Shown piece by piece: positions 1 through 10,069 of a stretch of DNA of 64,000 nucleotides. The notes under the pieces were generated by a model, which was given only the letters and a program-made list of their open reading frames with translations, had not been told where the DNA came from and ran no database searches. Made by a program: the position numbers and the translations under genes. Position 1 is the stretch's first letter; each line of letters starts with the position of its first letter. Source of the DNA: Babylonia areolata (lineage: Eukaryota > Mollusca > Gastropoda > Neogastropoda > Buccinidae); the NCBI RefSeq assembly GCF_041734735.1, contig NC_134878.1, positions 17,148,401 through 17,212,400 on the forward strand. The letters run 5' to 3'.

Positions 1-219
1 TTCTCAATCTCTGTGAAGTACTTCAAAGTGTTGAGTTTTCGTTATAGTATTAGAAATTTATTGCAGGTTAAATTTTGCATTCTTGTTTCTTATTTCTTGC
101 CACAAGAGCTTTTGCATGTTGGTTAAAAGTATTTATTTATCAAATAGAAATAAGAGGACACGAATGAGAAAACTTATGCATAGGGCACACAAATTATTCC
201 TGATTCACTTACACACACG

Positions 220-292
<73 letters not shown>

Positions 293-790
293 CCTCTTAC
301 GTACACATGTATGCCTCACACTTAACCAAAAAACAAAAACAAAAAAAAATCTTTTTGTCTTTCCCGCACGCACGCTCGCACACACCACACATAGAGTCTC
401 TTCTTGAATACACTGAAAATGTACTTTATTTTGTAATGTAAAATCTAAGCCCGTTAATATATTTATACACAAATAAACAAGGAGATACTTAAATCTAGAA
501 GCAGAAGTGTGTGTGGGGGGGGGACGGGGGAAGGGAGGGCAAAAAAGTTAACAAGATCAGAGTATCTCCATTTACATTTTTTTTCTTCGTTCTCATCATA
601 ACATTTCTTATGTGATACTGGGGCACCGCCACCTTTTTTTCTGCTACTTTATTAATCATTAATTTGTTGAAATAGAATTTTGCCAAAGACTAATCACCAC
701 TCTTGTTGTCATGGGTTCTTTTACATGCATGCTGCACACAGTTTTGGTTTATCGATTGTCCAGGAACATATATGAGCATCTAGACCATGA
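1..790. other. intergenic, AT-rich with CA microsatellite
   Basis: No coding sequence is recognised. The stretch contains a long CA repeat at about 210-292. Short open frames here come from the microsatellite and show no protein-like composition. Confidence 0.6.
210..292. repeat. (CA)n microsatellite
   Basis: Nearly uninterrupted CA dinucleotides over about 80 bases. They produce artefactual His-Thr and Val-Cys reading frames on the two strands. Confidence 0.95.
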
Positions 791-796
791 TTCAAG

Positions 797-1195
797 GCTT
801 TGGCGGAATGGTTAAGACGCTCAGCTGCCAATATAGAGAGTCCGTGAGGGTGTGGCTTCGAATCCCGCTCTCGCCCTTTCTCCCAAGTTTAACTGGAAAA
901 TCAAACTATGCGTCCAGTCATTCGGATGAGACGATAAACCGTGGTCCCGTGTGCAGCATGCACTTTGCGCAAAAAAAGAACCCATGACAACGAGAGTGTT
1001 ATCCTCTGACAAAAATCTGTAGAAGAAATCCACTTTGACAGGTGCACAAATATATAAGCACACACTCAAGGCCTGACTAAGCGCGTTGGGTTACGCTGCT
1101 GGTCAGGCATCTGCCTAGCAGATGTGGTGAAGCGTATATGGATTTGTCCTGATGCAGTGATGCTACCTTGAGAAACAGAAACTCAAGGTTTCACG
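797..1195 (+). mobile_element. tRNA-derived SINE, family A (full-length copy)
   Basis: The head at 797-880 resembles a tRNA (Leu/Ser-like), with an A-box-like segment (TGGCGGAATGGTTAAGACGC) and a B-box-like segment (CTTCGAATCCC). A central domain at about 905-1045 is shared with the minus-strand SINEs at 26037, 58100 and 61385. It contains a motif around GGATGAGACGATAAACCG that resembles the conserved core of V-type SINEs; that family link is from memory. The tail at about 1070-1195 recurs as fragments at 6345, 17870 and 56525 and ends near a GAAACAGAAACTC run. Confidence 0.8.
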
Positions 1196-1249
1196 AAAGA
1201 AGGGGAGATGGTACCTGTGTAATTGTGGGTTACTCTAACCACAGTCCTG

Positions 1250-1400
1250 TTACGGGCTCAGTGGTCAAAGCACAGGATTGTTGCTCCCAGCTTCATCAGT
1301 TCGATCCCCTCTCGCATCTGGTGGGTAAAGGGTGGATATTTTTTTTCCGGGTCAACATAATTACGTGCAGACCTGTTAATGCCTGAACCACCCTCGTGTG
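1250..1400 (+). mobile_element. SINE family B, 5' fragment
   Basis: A diverged tRNA-like head (GTTCGATCCC B box near 1300) is followed by the start of the family B body (CTGGTGGGTAAAGGGTGGA). The body breaks off in a GT-rich stretch and a second, longer copy begins at about 1405. Confidence 0.6.
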
Positions 1401-1404
1401 TGTA

Positions 1405-1945
1405 TGTGTGCACACTGGATTCTCGCCCGAGTTTCTTTAGTTCCGTTCCCCTATCGCACCTGGTGGGTTGAGGATGAGGATTTTTTCTAATCTCCCAGGT
1501 CAGCCTGAGTCCTATTTGTGTGTATACGCATGCAGAAGATCAAAATAATGCGTGCGTTAAAGATCCTGTAATCCAAGTCAGCCTTCGGTGGGTTATGGAA
1601 ACAAGAACACACCCAGCATGCACACCTCCGAAAACAGAGTATGGCTGCCTACATGGCGGGGTAAATAAACAAAACGATCATACACGTAAAATGTTACATG
1701 TCTGTGTGAGTAAGCAATTATCAGCCAGCAGTAACAATGAAATAGTCAGCCAGCAGTCATGACTGTGCGTGACTGAAACTTGACTGACTGACAAAGGAAA
1801 CAATGAGCGCCCAGTGGCAGCTATCAGTCGACTCAACCCAGGAAGGCAGCCTTTTGTGCAAATGATTCTGTAGTTGTAAAGCGCTCAGAGCTTAGTCTCT
1901 GACCGAGGATGGGCGCTATATAAGTACCCATATAATCACCGTTTT
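1405..1945 (+). mobile_element. SINE family B, long form
   Basis: The body is shared with 48566-49065 and 58859-59248, including the segment TTAAAGATCCTGTAATCCA and the segment around 1575-1660. The 3' end (TGTAAAGCGCTCAGAGCTTAG ... GGGCGCTATATAAGTA) resembles LINE-type 3' tails found on many SINEs. A 28-bp stretch at about 1710-1737 is identical to one at 2599-2626 at the edge of the neighbouring satellite. Confidence 0.75.
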
Positions 1946-2241
1946 CTGATCTGACACTTCATCTACAAGTTCGCCACCATGCATAGTGTAACAGTCTGGC
2001 ATTTTATGAAGCAGGGTACAGAGACAGCTTACCACAAGTCTGATTATTCAATTTTAAAAAAATTAAGATTTTCGTTACAAAGTGCTATATTTATTAGGAA
2101 GTTCCAAACCACCTTTTAAACTAAACAGACATATAAACTGACGATGAAAAGTGTCCATTATGCAATACCAATAAATTGTAACAGGCTAAATTAGGTAAAT
2201 AAGTAACAATTGTTCTATCAAATATATATGAAGATAAAAAG

Positions 2242-2277
<36 letters not shown>

Positions 2278-2489
2278 GTCCCTTAAGCGCAGAAAAATCA
2301 CACGAAACCGGTGCAAGGAGATTATGGGTAAATGAGATCATGAAGTAAAAAATATGTTATGATATTTATGATACACTGGATTTCACAGCAATGAAATTCT
2401 TATTTCTATTCAAAGATTTTGATAAAATCTATGGCTACCAGTATACAGCTCTTACAATATCATGTATATGTAGACATGTGTGTGCTTGA

Positions 2490-2523
<34 letters not shown>

Positions 2524-2560
2524 AAATGCACAGCACACATACATTTTTTTAAACATAATA
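1946..2560. other. intergenic, AT-rich
   Basis: AT-rich sequence with a (TA)n run at about 2246-2274 and a (CA)n run at 2491-2520. No gene is seen. Confidence 0.6.
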
Positions 2561-2569
2561 TTCAGTAGT

Positions 2570-3290
2570 AGGACTGTCAGCTAGCAATCACAAAATTATT
2601 GTAAGCAATTATCAGCCAGCAGTAACAATTAACTTACTGATAGTCAGCCAGCAAGTATGACTGTCGATGATTGTCAGCCAACAACGCTGATTTTATTGTT
2701 ATCCAGCAATCACTGCTGTCAAAGATTGTCATCCGGCAATCATGGCTGTCACTGAGTGTCGGCCAGCGGCAATTCTTACTTGATTGCCAGCCCGCAATCA
2801 TGACTATTGATAACTGTCAGCTAGCAAATCACGGATGTCAATGATAGCCAGCCCGCAATCATGACTATTGATAACTGTCAGCTAGCAAATCACGGATGTC
2901 AATGATAGCCAGCCCGCAATCATGACTATTGATAACTGCCAGCTAGCAGTCACGGCTGTCAATGATTGCCAGCCCGCAATCAGGACTATTGATAACTGCC
3001 AGCTAGCAATCACGGCTGTCAATGATTGCCAGCCCGCAATCATGACTATTGATAACTGCCAGCTAGCAATCACGGCTGTCAATGATTGCCAGCCCACAAT
3101 CAGGACTATTGATAACTGTCAGCTAGCAATCACGGCTGTCAATGATTGCCAGCCCGCAATCAGGACTATTGATAACTGTCAGCTAGCAATCACGGCTGTC
3201 AATGATTGCCAGCCCGCAATCAGGACTATTGATAACTGCCAGCTAGCAATCACGGCTGGCAACGATTGCCAGCCAGTAAACAAATGGTGG
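2570..3290. repeat. 60-bp tandem satellite with 30-bp half-units
   Basis: From about 2790 a 60-bp unit repeats roughly eight times, well conserved at the right end and degenerate to the left. Two related halves alternate: one with TGTCAGCTAGCAATCACGG and one with TTGCCAGCCCGCAATCA. Because 60 is a multiple of three, each strand keeps an open frame with a 20-residue periodic peptide, up to 143 codons at 2922-3353. The peptide is best read as a by-product of the repeat. Confidence 0.9.
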
Positions 3291-3937
3291 CGAAGTTCTT
3301 TTCAAAACCCAGCCACATGGCCATCATACCGCCTCAGGACAGAAAGTCAATGACCTCAGGTTAGAACGCCAACCACTGCCCACATGAAGTATTTTAGGCG
3401 AACTGCAGACAGTGTCCCCAAAGACCACAGCCACGAACAACTTGACCTTAAGGGCGTGAAGCCGATAGGTCGTTAAACTCAACTCTTCCAGGGTCCCCGC
3501 ACTGTAACCCAGGGTCTTATGTTGCATCATGACAATGCCAGTGCACACACTGCAGCAGCAACTTTTGGACTCTCTGGTGGAATACAGCGCGCAGCTGGTC
3601 TCACATTCCCCACATTCCATCGATCTGAGAGGAATATTGACCTGGTGGGGAATATAGACCATGGGGAACAAAAACTCAGAAAACTTATATTTGTGGGAAC
3701 TCAGACCTGGGGAAACAAAGAATTTTCAGGAACATGGACTTGAGGGAACATAGATCTGGGTCAACGTAGAAAGACCAAGGGGAACATAGCTTTTAGGGCT
3801 GACCACGAAAGATCCTGTTTTCTGATGGAATGACCATGCAGCTGACAGTGATATTGTCAATGGTTGATCATTTTCGTTTTGATTTTAATTAATTGTCGTA
3901 TGTAAAGAACAAATAGATATTTGGAAGACCGTCAGGG

Positions 3938-3995
<58 letters not shown>

Positions 3996-4044
3996 AGTCC
4001 ACACCACAGCAGTCCAGGGCAACATAATTGAGGGGTGTATGTGT

Positions 4045-4084
<40 letters not shown>

Positions 4085-4257
4085 ACGCGCGAGCGTGTGT
4101 GTGTGTGTGTGCATGTGTATGTTTGTCTACGTGTCTTTGTCTATGTGTCTTTGTCTATGTCTGTGTGCACACACGCGTGCAGGAAACACATGTATACCTC
4201 CATGCTTTCATGCATGTTGTAATCAAAAATTTATCTTCTTTTGGCGTGTTCTTCGCC
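3291..4257. other. intergenic with degenerate short repeats and GT/CA tracts
   Basis: About 3600-3790 contains imperfect repeats of a 20-24 bp motif around GGGGAACATAGACC. CA and GT tracts lie at 3941-3990 and 4037-4168. No gene is recognised. Confidence 0.6.
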
Positions 4258-4444
4258 TCAAGTGGTGGTCATACGCAGCTGCTGCAGCGAGGCCTGAGCG
4301 GCCAGTACTTGACCCATGGACAGCAGCTGTGCCCGCTCTCTCTTGCCTTGCTGCACGTGCTTGTCAAGCTCCTCCCGGCGTCCTGACGCCGACGCTCCGT
4401 CACGACCGCTGTCTCGTGGCGGCTGTGGCATGTGGGTCACCACA
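4258..4444 (-). CDS. unidentified gene X, terminal exon
   Basis: The exon opens after a clear acceptor (pyrimidine-rich, CGGCAG) and runs 61 codons to a TGA at 4258-4260. The product is basic and Gln/Glu-rich, predicted to be helical or coiled-coil, and ends LQQLRMTTT. It joins in phase to the exon at 4659-4763 through an intron of 212 bases that appears to use a GC donor. I do not recognise the protein. The phase match and non-repetitive composition argue for a real exon. Confidence 0.55.
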
Positions 4445-4540
4445 CTGCCGGGAGTGGAAAAAACCCCAGTAACAACCCACAACACGGTTAAAAGATGTCA
4501 TTGTGCAGTTTCTCTCTCTCTCTCTTTCTCTCTCTCTCTC

Positions 4541-4576
<36 letters not shown>

Positions 4577-4658
4577 TGTGTTTGTGTGTGTCTGTGTCTG
4601 TGTGTGTCTGTGTCTGTGTCTCTATGTCTGTGTGTCCGTGTGACTGTGACAAACTTGC

Positions 4659-4763
4659 CTCTGATTTGTCAACAGACGTTGGATTTTAGCGATGTTTTTC
4701 TGCCTTTTCTCTTCATCCTGTGCCTCTGTCGAATGGTCTTCCTCGTCTGAATCTGCGCTGGTG
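4659..4763 (-). CDS. unidentified gene X, penultimate exon (cut by gap)
   Basis: The reading frame gives an acidic stretch (SADSDEEDHSTEAQDEE) followed by a basic helix (KRQKNIAKIQRLLTNQ). The exon ends in CAGAG followed by GCAAGT, a near-perfect GC-type 5' splice site, and its two leftover bases complete a serine codon with the next exon. Its 5' end is lost in the N run. The rest of the gene is either in the missing sequence or unrelated to what is visible. Confidence 0.5.
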
Positions 4764-4863
4764 NNNNNNNNNNNNNNNNNNNNNNNNNNNNNNNNNNNNN
4801 NNNNNNNNNNNNNNNNNNNNNNNNNNNNNNNNNNNNNNNNNNNNNNNNNNNNNNNNNNNNNNN
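4764..4863. other. assembly gap (100 N)
   Basis: Exactly 100 N, often used as a placeholder of unknown size. It is followed by a poly-C run at 4871-4890, a likely cause of the break. Upstream exons of gene X may be hidden here. Confidence 0.98.
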
Positions 4864-4910
4864 TGTAAAACCCCCCCCCCCCCCCCCCCCTCAATTTTTT
4901 TTTTAAGCTT

Positions 4911-5029
4911 ATAGAAAGAAGGGGAGTTTGACAGCAGGGGTATCGGAGAGAAGTCCGTCCCTGCCTGCTTCATTTTATAGAAACAAGGGGAGTTTGACAG
5001 CAGGGGTGTCGGAGAGAAGTCCGTCCCTG
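4911..5029. repeat. two-copy 66-bp tandem duplication of the C45 gene's last coding segment
   Basis: The segment at 4911-4963 repeats 4977-5029 with only two mismatches. Each copy carries the sequence for the final residues of the C45 protein and its TAA stop. Only the copy at 4977-5029 is in the reading frame. Confidence 0.9.
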
Positions 5030-5250
5030 TCCCCATACACCCTCATCTCGTTGTTCAGCACGTCGAAGACAGCGGTACAGACCATCTGGGCGGGATCGGT
5101 GGGGCGCGGAGTCCGGAAAATGGGGAACTCCGGGTCGTGCGTGTCCGCCGCGATGTCCAACGCCTGACGAAGTCGACGAGGAGGAGGCAACTCTCTGACC
5201 CGCTGGGCCCTCCGGATAGAGCTCTGTAGCTTCCCCCCCAGTTCTGGCAC
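4975..5250 (-). CDS. C45 hydrolase exon 4 (residues 293-383 and stop)
   Basis: Acceptor TCTCTATCAG. The sequence starts VPELGGKLQSS, includes MVCTAVFDVLNNEMRVY typical of the C-terminal strand, and ends KLPLFL and TAA. Confidence 0.85.
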   Translation of the reverse strand: MPELGGKLQSSIRRAQRVRELPPPRRLRQALDIAADTHDPEFPIFRTPRPTDPAQMVCTAVFDVLNNEMRVYGDRDGLLSDTPAVKLPLFL

Positions 5251-6397
5251 CTGATAGAGACGGGTGATGTTTGTCACTTAGGATATGGAATATACTTTAC
5301 ATCAGTCCAAAACGGTATAAATCTAATTATTTAAAAAAAAAATTAAAAGAAAAGAAAAGAAAAAAAGAAACAGCAACAACAAACAAAACAAACTAACGAA
5401 ACATACAAGCATGTTTCTACTTGAGACAATGATAGTAACAATCGAAACACAAAAAGTGCAGAAACCGTGATATACAGAACGCTTCGTATTTTATTGTAGA
5501 TATGTCTAAGACATGACACATTTCAAATGAACTTGTGTGGTAAACCTGTCATGTCGTAAGAATTCACATTAAAAAAAAAAAGGGCGCATTTATTCTCTTA
5601 ACATACATGCTGGCACGCAAGCACGCACACACAACTGAACACACACACACGACAAGTTGGTATCTACTTTGATTATGTTTTTGTTATAATGAGTATGCTT
5701 AAATCCTGTTACAGGAATGTTGGAGTTCTTGTTTACTCTCAGTTCAATCTTTCATAGTTCTTATCAACCTCTGCTACTTTTTATGTCTCTTTTCCTATAT
5801 CAGTTATCCTACCACCTCTCCCCATCCCCCCAAACCCCCGCCACCCCAATCCCCACGCGCGCGCGCACATATAGGCCTACTACCCCCCTCCCCCCATCTC
5901 CCCCATTCCCAGGTTTAATATTACTAAACAGTGAAAAGATGTTAAACTAAAGAAAGAAAGAAACACACACCAAACTAAAAATTATAGGCACACCTTGAGG
6001 TGCTGATAAGCGTTGGAGTGATAGTAGTGGGACGCGGCAGAATCCGGGCCACTGGGTTGCGAGATCTCGTGCACGTGCACGGCAGCTCGAGGCTTTCCTG
6101 GGCCGACCTCCAGTGACGCCATATCCCCCTCCGCTGTGGCCAGGTTGACGGTAAAGCCATATGCGCTGCCGTACGGCTCGTTCCGGGCTTGTTTCACGGC
6201 TTGGTCCGTGGTCCGGACTGCCACCATGGCGCGTAACAGAAACAGCCGACTGGGGGAGCCGCGCGCTGTGTATGCTGTGGAGCAGAGAGCTGGGTTACTT
6301 CTGGAAGACATGGATCCTGCTTTTTTATCATATTTTTTTTAGGGAAGGCTCTGAAGGCCTGACCAACGCGTTGGGTTTATGCGTAGGTCAGACGTAC

Positions 6398-6452
<55 letters not shown>

Positions 6453-6963
6453 GCATCTGGTGTGTATGTGCGTGGTGGGTGAGGGTGGGCAAAGTCCTAT
6501 TCAAGCATCCTCAATTATTGCACCTATTTTACCGGCAATTTTTGTGCATGTATGAAACGATCAGTAGATATCACCCGTTGTCAGTGGATTTCGACTCTAA
6601 TTTTGTACGTTATTTTTACTCGGTTTTGATGCAGATTCAGTCACTAAACCAATTCTTAACGTGCCACCATTTTGCTTTTTCCCTTTTACGCGCGCGCGCG
6701 CGCGTGTTTGTGCGCGCGGGATCATAGATAGTTCCTTATTAACAAAGTTGGTTGATTGCCGAGCTCGCACTCGGCAGTCCAAATGTTGAACGTTTAATAC
6801 CACTTCCAAGCAAAACATTAACATGTAGACGGTTTTTAAATTCACAAGTTTTTTCCTACTGAAATGGTCCACTTTAAAGAACAATATTGCAAAGTAGACA
6901 ATGAAACTAATCGGCATAAACATGGAATATAAGGAAAGACAAATGATTATAAAGGGGTGGAAT

Positions 6964-7017
<54 letters not shown>

Positions 7018-7347
7018 CCCAGCAAGATTGACAAACGGACATACTGGCAGAGTGGCAGACATAACAGGCAGACAGACAAACACACAGAAAGAGAAAGACA
7101 CAGAGACAGGCATACAGGCAAACCGACATATAAACATAACATAATGAGAGACAAATAGCGTCATGCATCTACAAAAAGACACAGGAAAAAAGAGACGACA
7201 GGAACGCACTCACCAAATCTCATTATCACCACACAACGCCATAAACCCCACGAACAATGCGTCGTGTGTTTGTGGTGTTTATTTGTTTATTTTTGACTCA
7301 CTTGTGTAAACAAAGTGAGTCTGTGTTTTAACCCGGTGTTCGGTTGT

Positions 7348-7422
<75 letters not shown>

Positions 7423-9761
7423 GTGTGTCTGTGTGTCCGTGGTAAACTTTAACATTGACATTTTCTCTGCAAATACTTTGTCAGTTGACACTAAATTAGG
7501 CATAAAAATAGGGCAAATTCAGTTCTTTCCAGTCATCTTGTTTAAAACAATATTGCACCTCTGGGATGGGCACAAAAAAAAAGAAGCCTAATTATATGCA
7601 AACTGCATTTACTGTTATATTTATATTTTTTGTATTCTCTAAACTTGGCACTTTGATCTGATATTCTGACACAACAACAAGAGCAGTCATTATTATCATT
7701 TTTTGTTCAAACAGGAACTTCTTTTGCTAAGCATGGAAGTTTTATTTATTTTGGAAACGTTTGGTGCAGATAGTAAAGAAGGGAAATTACTCTGTAATTA
7801 ATGCTAGGGGACTTAACTTGCTTTAAACTGATCTTTCTCATCTTAAACATTACATTTTGAAATTATACTCAATACATAAAAAGCTTGGATTTAAAAAAAA
7901 AATAGTGTATCACAAGTGAGTCTTGAAGGCCTTGCCCGTCTTGTATTAATTTATTTTATCCTTTTTTTTTTCTTACCCGGGCATAACACATTGGAAGAGA
8001 AAGCAAGTCCACGGTGGTTGACACTGAAAGCGCGGCCAGGCAGAGCACCCGGGTGACAGAAAGCGGTGAACTTCTCCGTGCGGTCTCCGTCCTGGATGTC
8101 GGCACTGACTAGGTACCCGTACTTCTTGAGTAGGGGGTAGTTGTCTTCGGTGTGGAGGATCAGCCTGGTCTCCTGGGAGCTGATGAAGATGGTGGAGCAT
8201 CCACACTCAGAAGCCGTGTGTTGGGATTGGGCTGGGGCCTGTAGTTGACACGGACAGCGATAACAGTGTCATACAGTTCGTGTTCAGCAGAGACTGAAAA
8301 ATGGTGCACGTGTGTATCGGATAAGTGTGTCGTGTGTGTGTGTTGCTTGGTCATTTATTCAATGTCTGTTCATCTGTGTGTGTGCGTGTGTGTGCGCGCG
8401 CGCGTGCGTGCGTGCGCACAAGTTCCGTCGCTGAACATGACCCTCTGTGTTATAACCTGGTGTTCGTTTGTGTGTGTGTGTGTGTCCGTGGTAAACTTTA
8501 ACATTGCCATTTTCTCTGGAAATACTTTGTCTGCCAATACCAAAAAAAAAAAAAAAAAATCACAGTCATAGCAATAACAGGTTGTAAGTCTCCCGAATTA
8601 AGCCGTATTTCCGAATCCTTAACTGTTTATTTCGTTGAGATGTGTTCCGAAATCCGAAAATTCTAAAAACCGCTTTCCACTGAGTTTGGCCTATTAGAAG
8701 GTAAGTTGTTTTCGAAAACGACATGGCCTCGTGTTTCTTGTTCACAATTAAAAGGAAAGAAACACAAATTCTGGACTGAACTGACTTACAGTGATACTAA
8801 CCACACCATCAACGTGTTTTCTGCATATTAATATTCTAAAGTGGACACTGAATTAACTGGAATGAACATAAAAGAAAAATTGAATCAGCCCTTCCTTTCA
8901 GCCTGTTGTAGACTGGTTCGTATAGATCTAGAGTTCTACCATGTGTTGTGGTGTGCTTGAAGGAGATGGCAGCGTCCGCTTTACCGCCTAAATAAAAGAA
9001 TAATCGAGATATGATAAAGCAAACAGAAAACGTGATTTATACGGCTTTAAGTTTTAAATTTAGTCATTTGACGTCAGATGTGCTGCAGCCTTGGGAATTA
9101 GTCTGCTTGCATCAGAACTGAACATGGGTGGCTCCATCTCGCTGCATACCCTTTTTAAAAGCTTTTTTCCCCCAAGCTTATCTTATATATCATATTTCAT
9201 ACAGGACACTTTTCAACGATTTTTTAAATCTCCTTTTTTCTCTCGTCATGATTCCTTTACTGGATAAAGCGCGAAGCACAAGTTAAGTCTTGAGGGCTTT
9301 GCCTCTTGTTTTTCTTCATATAATGATGTCATAAAAAAGTGACTTGTATGTATGTTAAATTTACATATGTCTGTTGTATACACATATATTTTTTCCCCAA
9401 CCATTCAGTGTTTTTCGGTTCCTCCTACCTCCAGTTTCAGAAGAGATCCTATTTGGCTCTCAGAAATGTTGGCCATGAAGACGTGCTCGAAAGGAAGTCC
9501 TGCCCCGTTAGCCATCCCTCGGACCTCCTGAACGTAGTGAGGGAAGCAGTCTTGACAAGCACGTAGACTTTCCTCATAGTAATCCCGGCCCTCTTGGCTC
9601 TCATAGAACGGCAGGGCCGTCTTCTGATGATGGTCGCTTTCGTTGAAGTACAGCTGTATTCTCTGACGAAAATGGGCGCCAACGCTGAAGCCAAAGTCGT
9701 AGAAAGTTCCGCCGGTCTTGAAGTGTGTCAAACAGCCGTCAGCCGCTGTACTCTGTGCCAT
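4975..9761 (-). CDS. peptidase C45 / Tan-like beta-alanyl amine hydrolase, complete gene (4 exons)
   Basis: Exons are 9429-9761, 7977-8238, 5994-6274 and 4975-5250. All introns are GT-AG and phases join cleanly to 383 codons plus stop; Drosophila Tan, as I recall, is 387. The N-terminal part has the family pattern GTFYDFGFSVGAHFRQRI and a segment around LPFYESQEGRD. Residues 124-125 are Gly-Cys in ECGCSTIF. In this family the bond before that Cys is cut autocatalytically and the Cys becomes the nucleophile. LHTEDN and the segment CHPGALPGRAFSVNHRG also match the fold. Known relatives hydrolyse N-beta-alanyl-dopamine or carcinine, or act as penicillin acyltransferases; the substrate here is inferred only. 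A TTTGGTCACAG acceptor-like site just upstream of the ATG suggests a 5' noncoding exon. An unclassified repeat ends 34 bases from exon 2. Confidence 0.85.
5251..5993 (-). other. C45 gene intron 3
   Basis: AT-rich intron with poly-A runs near 5330-5365 and 5570 and a C-rich, CA-containing tract at 5815-5905. No other feature is seen. Confidence 0.7.
5994..6274 (-). CDS. C45 hydrolase exon 3 (residues 199-292)
   Basis: Acceptor CTGCTCCACAG gives the in-phase join NVLCP-A-YTARGSP, matching the family's asparagine-rich turn and following helix. Donor AAG before GTGTGC. It ends SNAYQHLK. Confidence 0.83.
6345..6395 (+). mobile_element. SINE family A tail fragment
   Basis: GGCCTGACCAACGCGTTGGG and the following GTCAG match the tail region of the SINE at 797-1195. 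Confidence 0.55.
6402..6450. repeat. (CT)n microsatellite
   Basis: About 48 bases of uninterrupted CT in intron 2 of the C45 gene. Confidence 0.95.
6965..7016. repeat. (CA)n microsatellite
   Basis: Uninterrupted CA run followed by a degenerate CAGACA-rich stretch to about 7160. Confidence 0.95.
7294..7943 (+). mobile_element. unclassified TGACTCACTTG element, copy 1
   Basis: The 5' end TGACTCACTTGTGTAAACAA is followed by AGTGAGTC and can fold on itself. An internal GT microsatellite lies at 7350-7420. The 3' end is CACAAGTGAGTCTTGAAGGC followed by CTTGCCCGTCTTGT. The copy at 59408-59922 is closely similar along its length. No coding capacity is seen, so it is probably a non-autonomous element of unknown class. 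Its end is 34 bases from exon 2 of the C45 gene. Confidence 0.75.
7977..8238 (-). CDS. C45 hydrolase exon 2 (residues 112-199)
   Basis: Acceptor CAACTACAG, donor CCGG before GTAAGA, ending in phase 1. It carries the Gly124-Cys125 processing site and nucleophile. Confidence 0.87.
8440..9309 (+). mobile_element. unclassified TGACTCACTTG element, diverged copy 2
   Basis: Begins inside the element (TATAACCTGGTGTTCG) and shares the GGTAAACTTTAACATTG segment with copy 1. Its interior at about 8840-9000 is shared with 31018-31185, and it ends with a degraded AAGTCTTGAGGGCTTTGCCT. It fills most of C45 intron 1. Confidence 0.6.
9429..9761 (-). CDS. C45 hydrolase exon 1 (residues 1-111)
   Basis: Starts at the ATG giving MAQSTAADG and ends CTGGAG before GTAGGA, phase 0. 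It contains the helical pro-region that precedes the catalytic cysteine. Confidence 0.85.
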
Positions 9762-9779
9762 TCTTGTTGATGATGAATG

Positions 9780-10035
9780 CGCTGTGACCAAAGGAAAAAA
9801 AAAGTTTCATTGATAGAAGTGACGCATCTTTTGCTGATCAACCCTCACTCAGTTTCCTAGCATCTCCGTATATTTGCACAGCTTGTTCACTGGTTCACAT
9901 ACACCTCAGTCACACAATCCTCATACACACACGCGCGCGCTCACCGGCCCACACACATTATATATATGAGAGAGAGAATACACACAGACAAACATAAAGT
10001 AGTCTGTCACACGTTGACGCTCAGGGCCCACCTCC

Positions 10036-10069
<34 letters not shown>

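Larger units (their letters stand above)
6275..7976 (-). other. C45 gene intron 2 with SINE fragment, simple repeats and an unclassified element
   Basis: Contains a short family A SINE fragment (6345-6395), a (CT)n run at 6402-6450, a CG-rich run near 6690, a (CA)n at 6965-7016 and the repeat element at 7294-7943. Confidence 0.7.
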
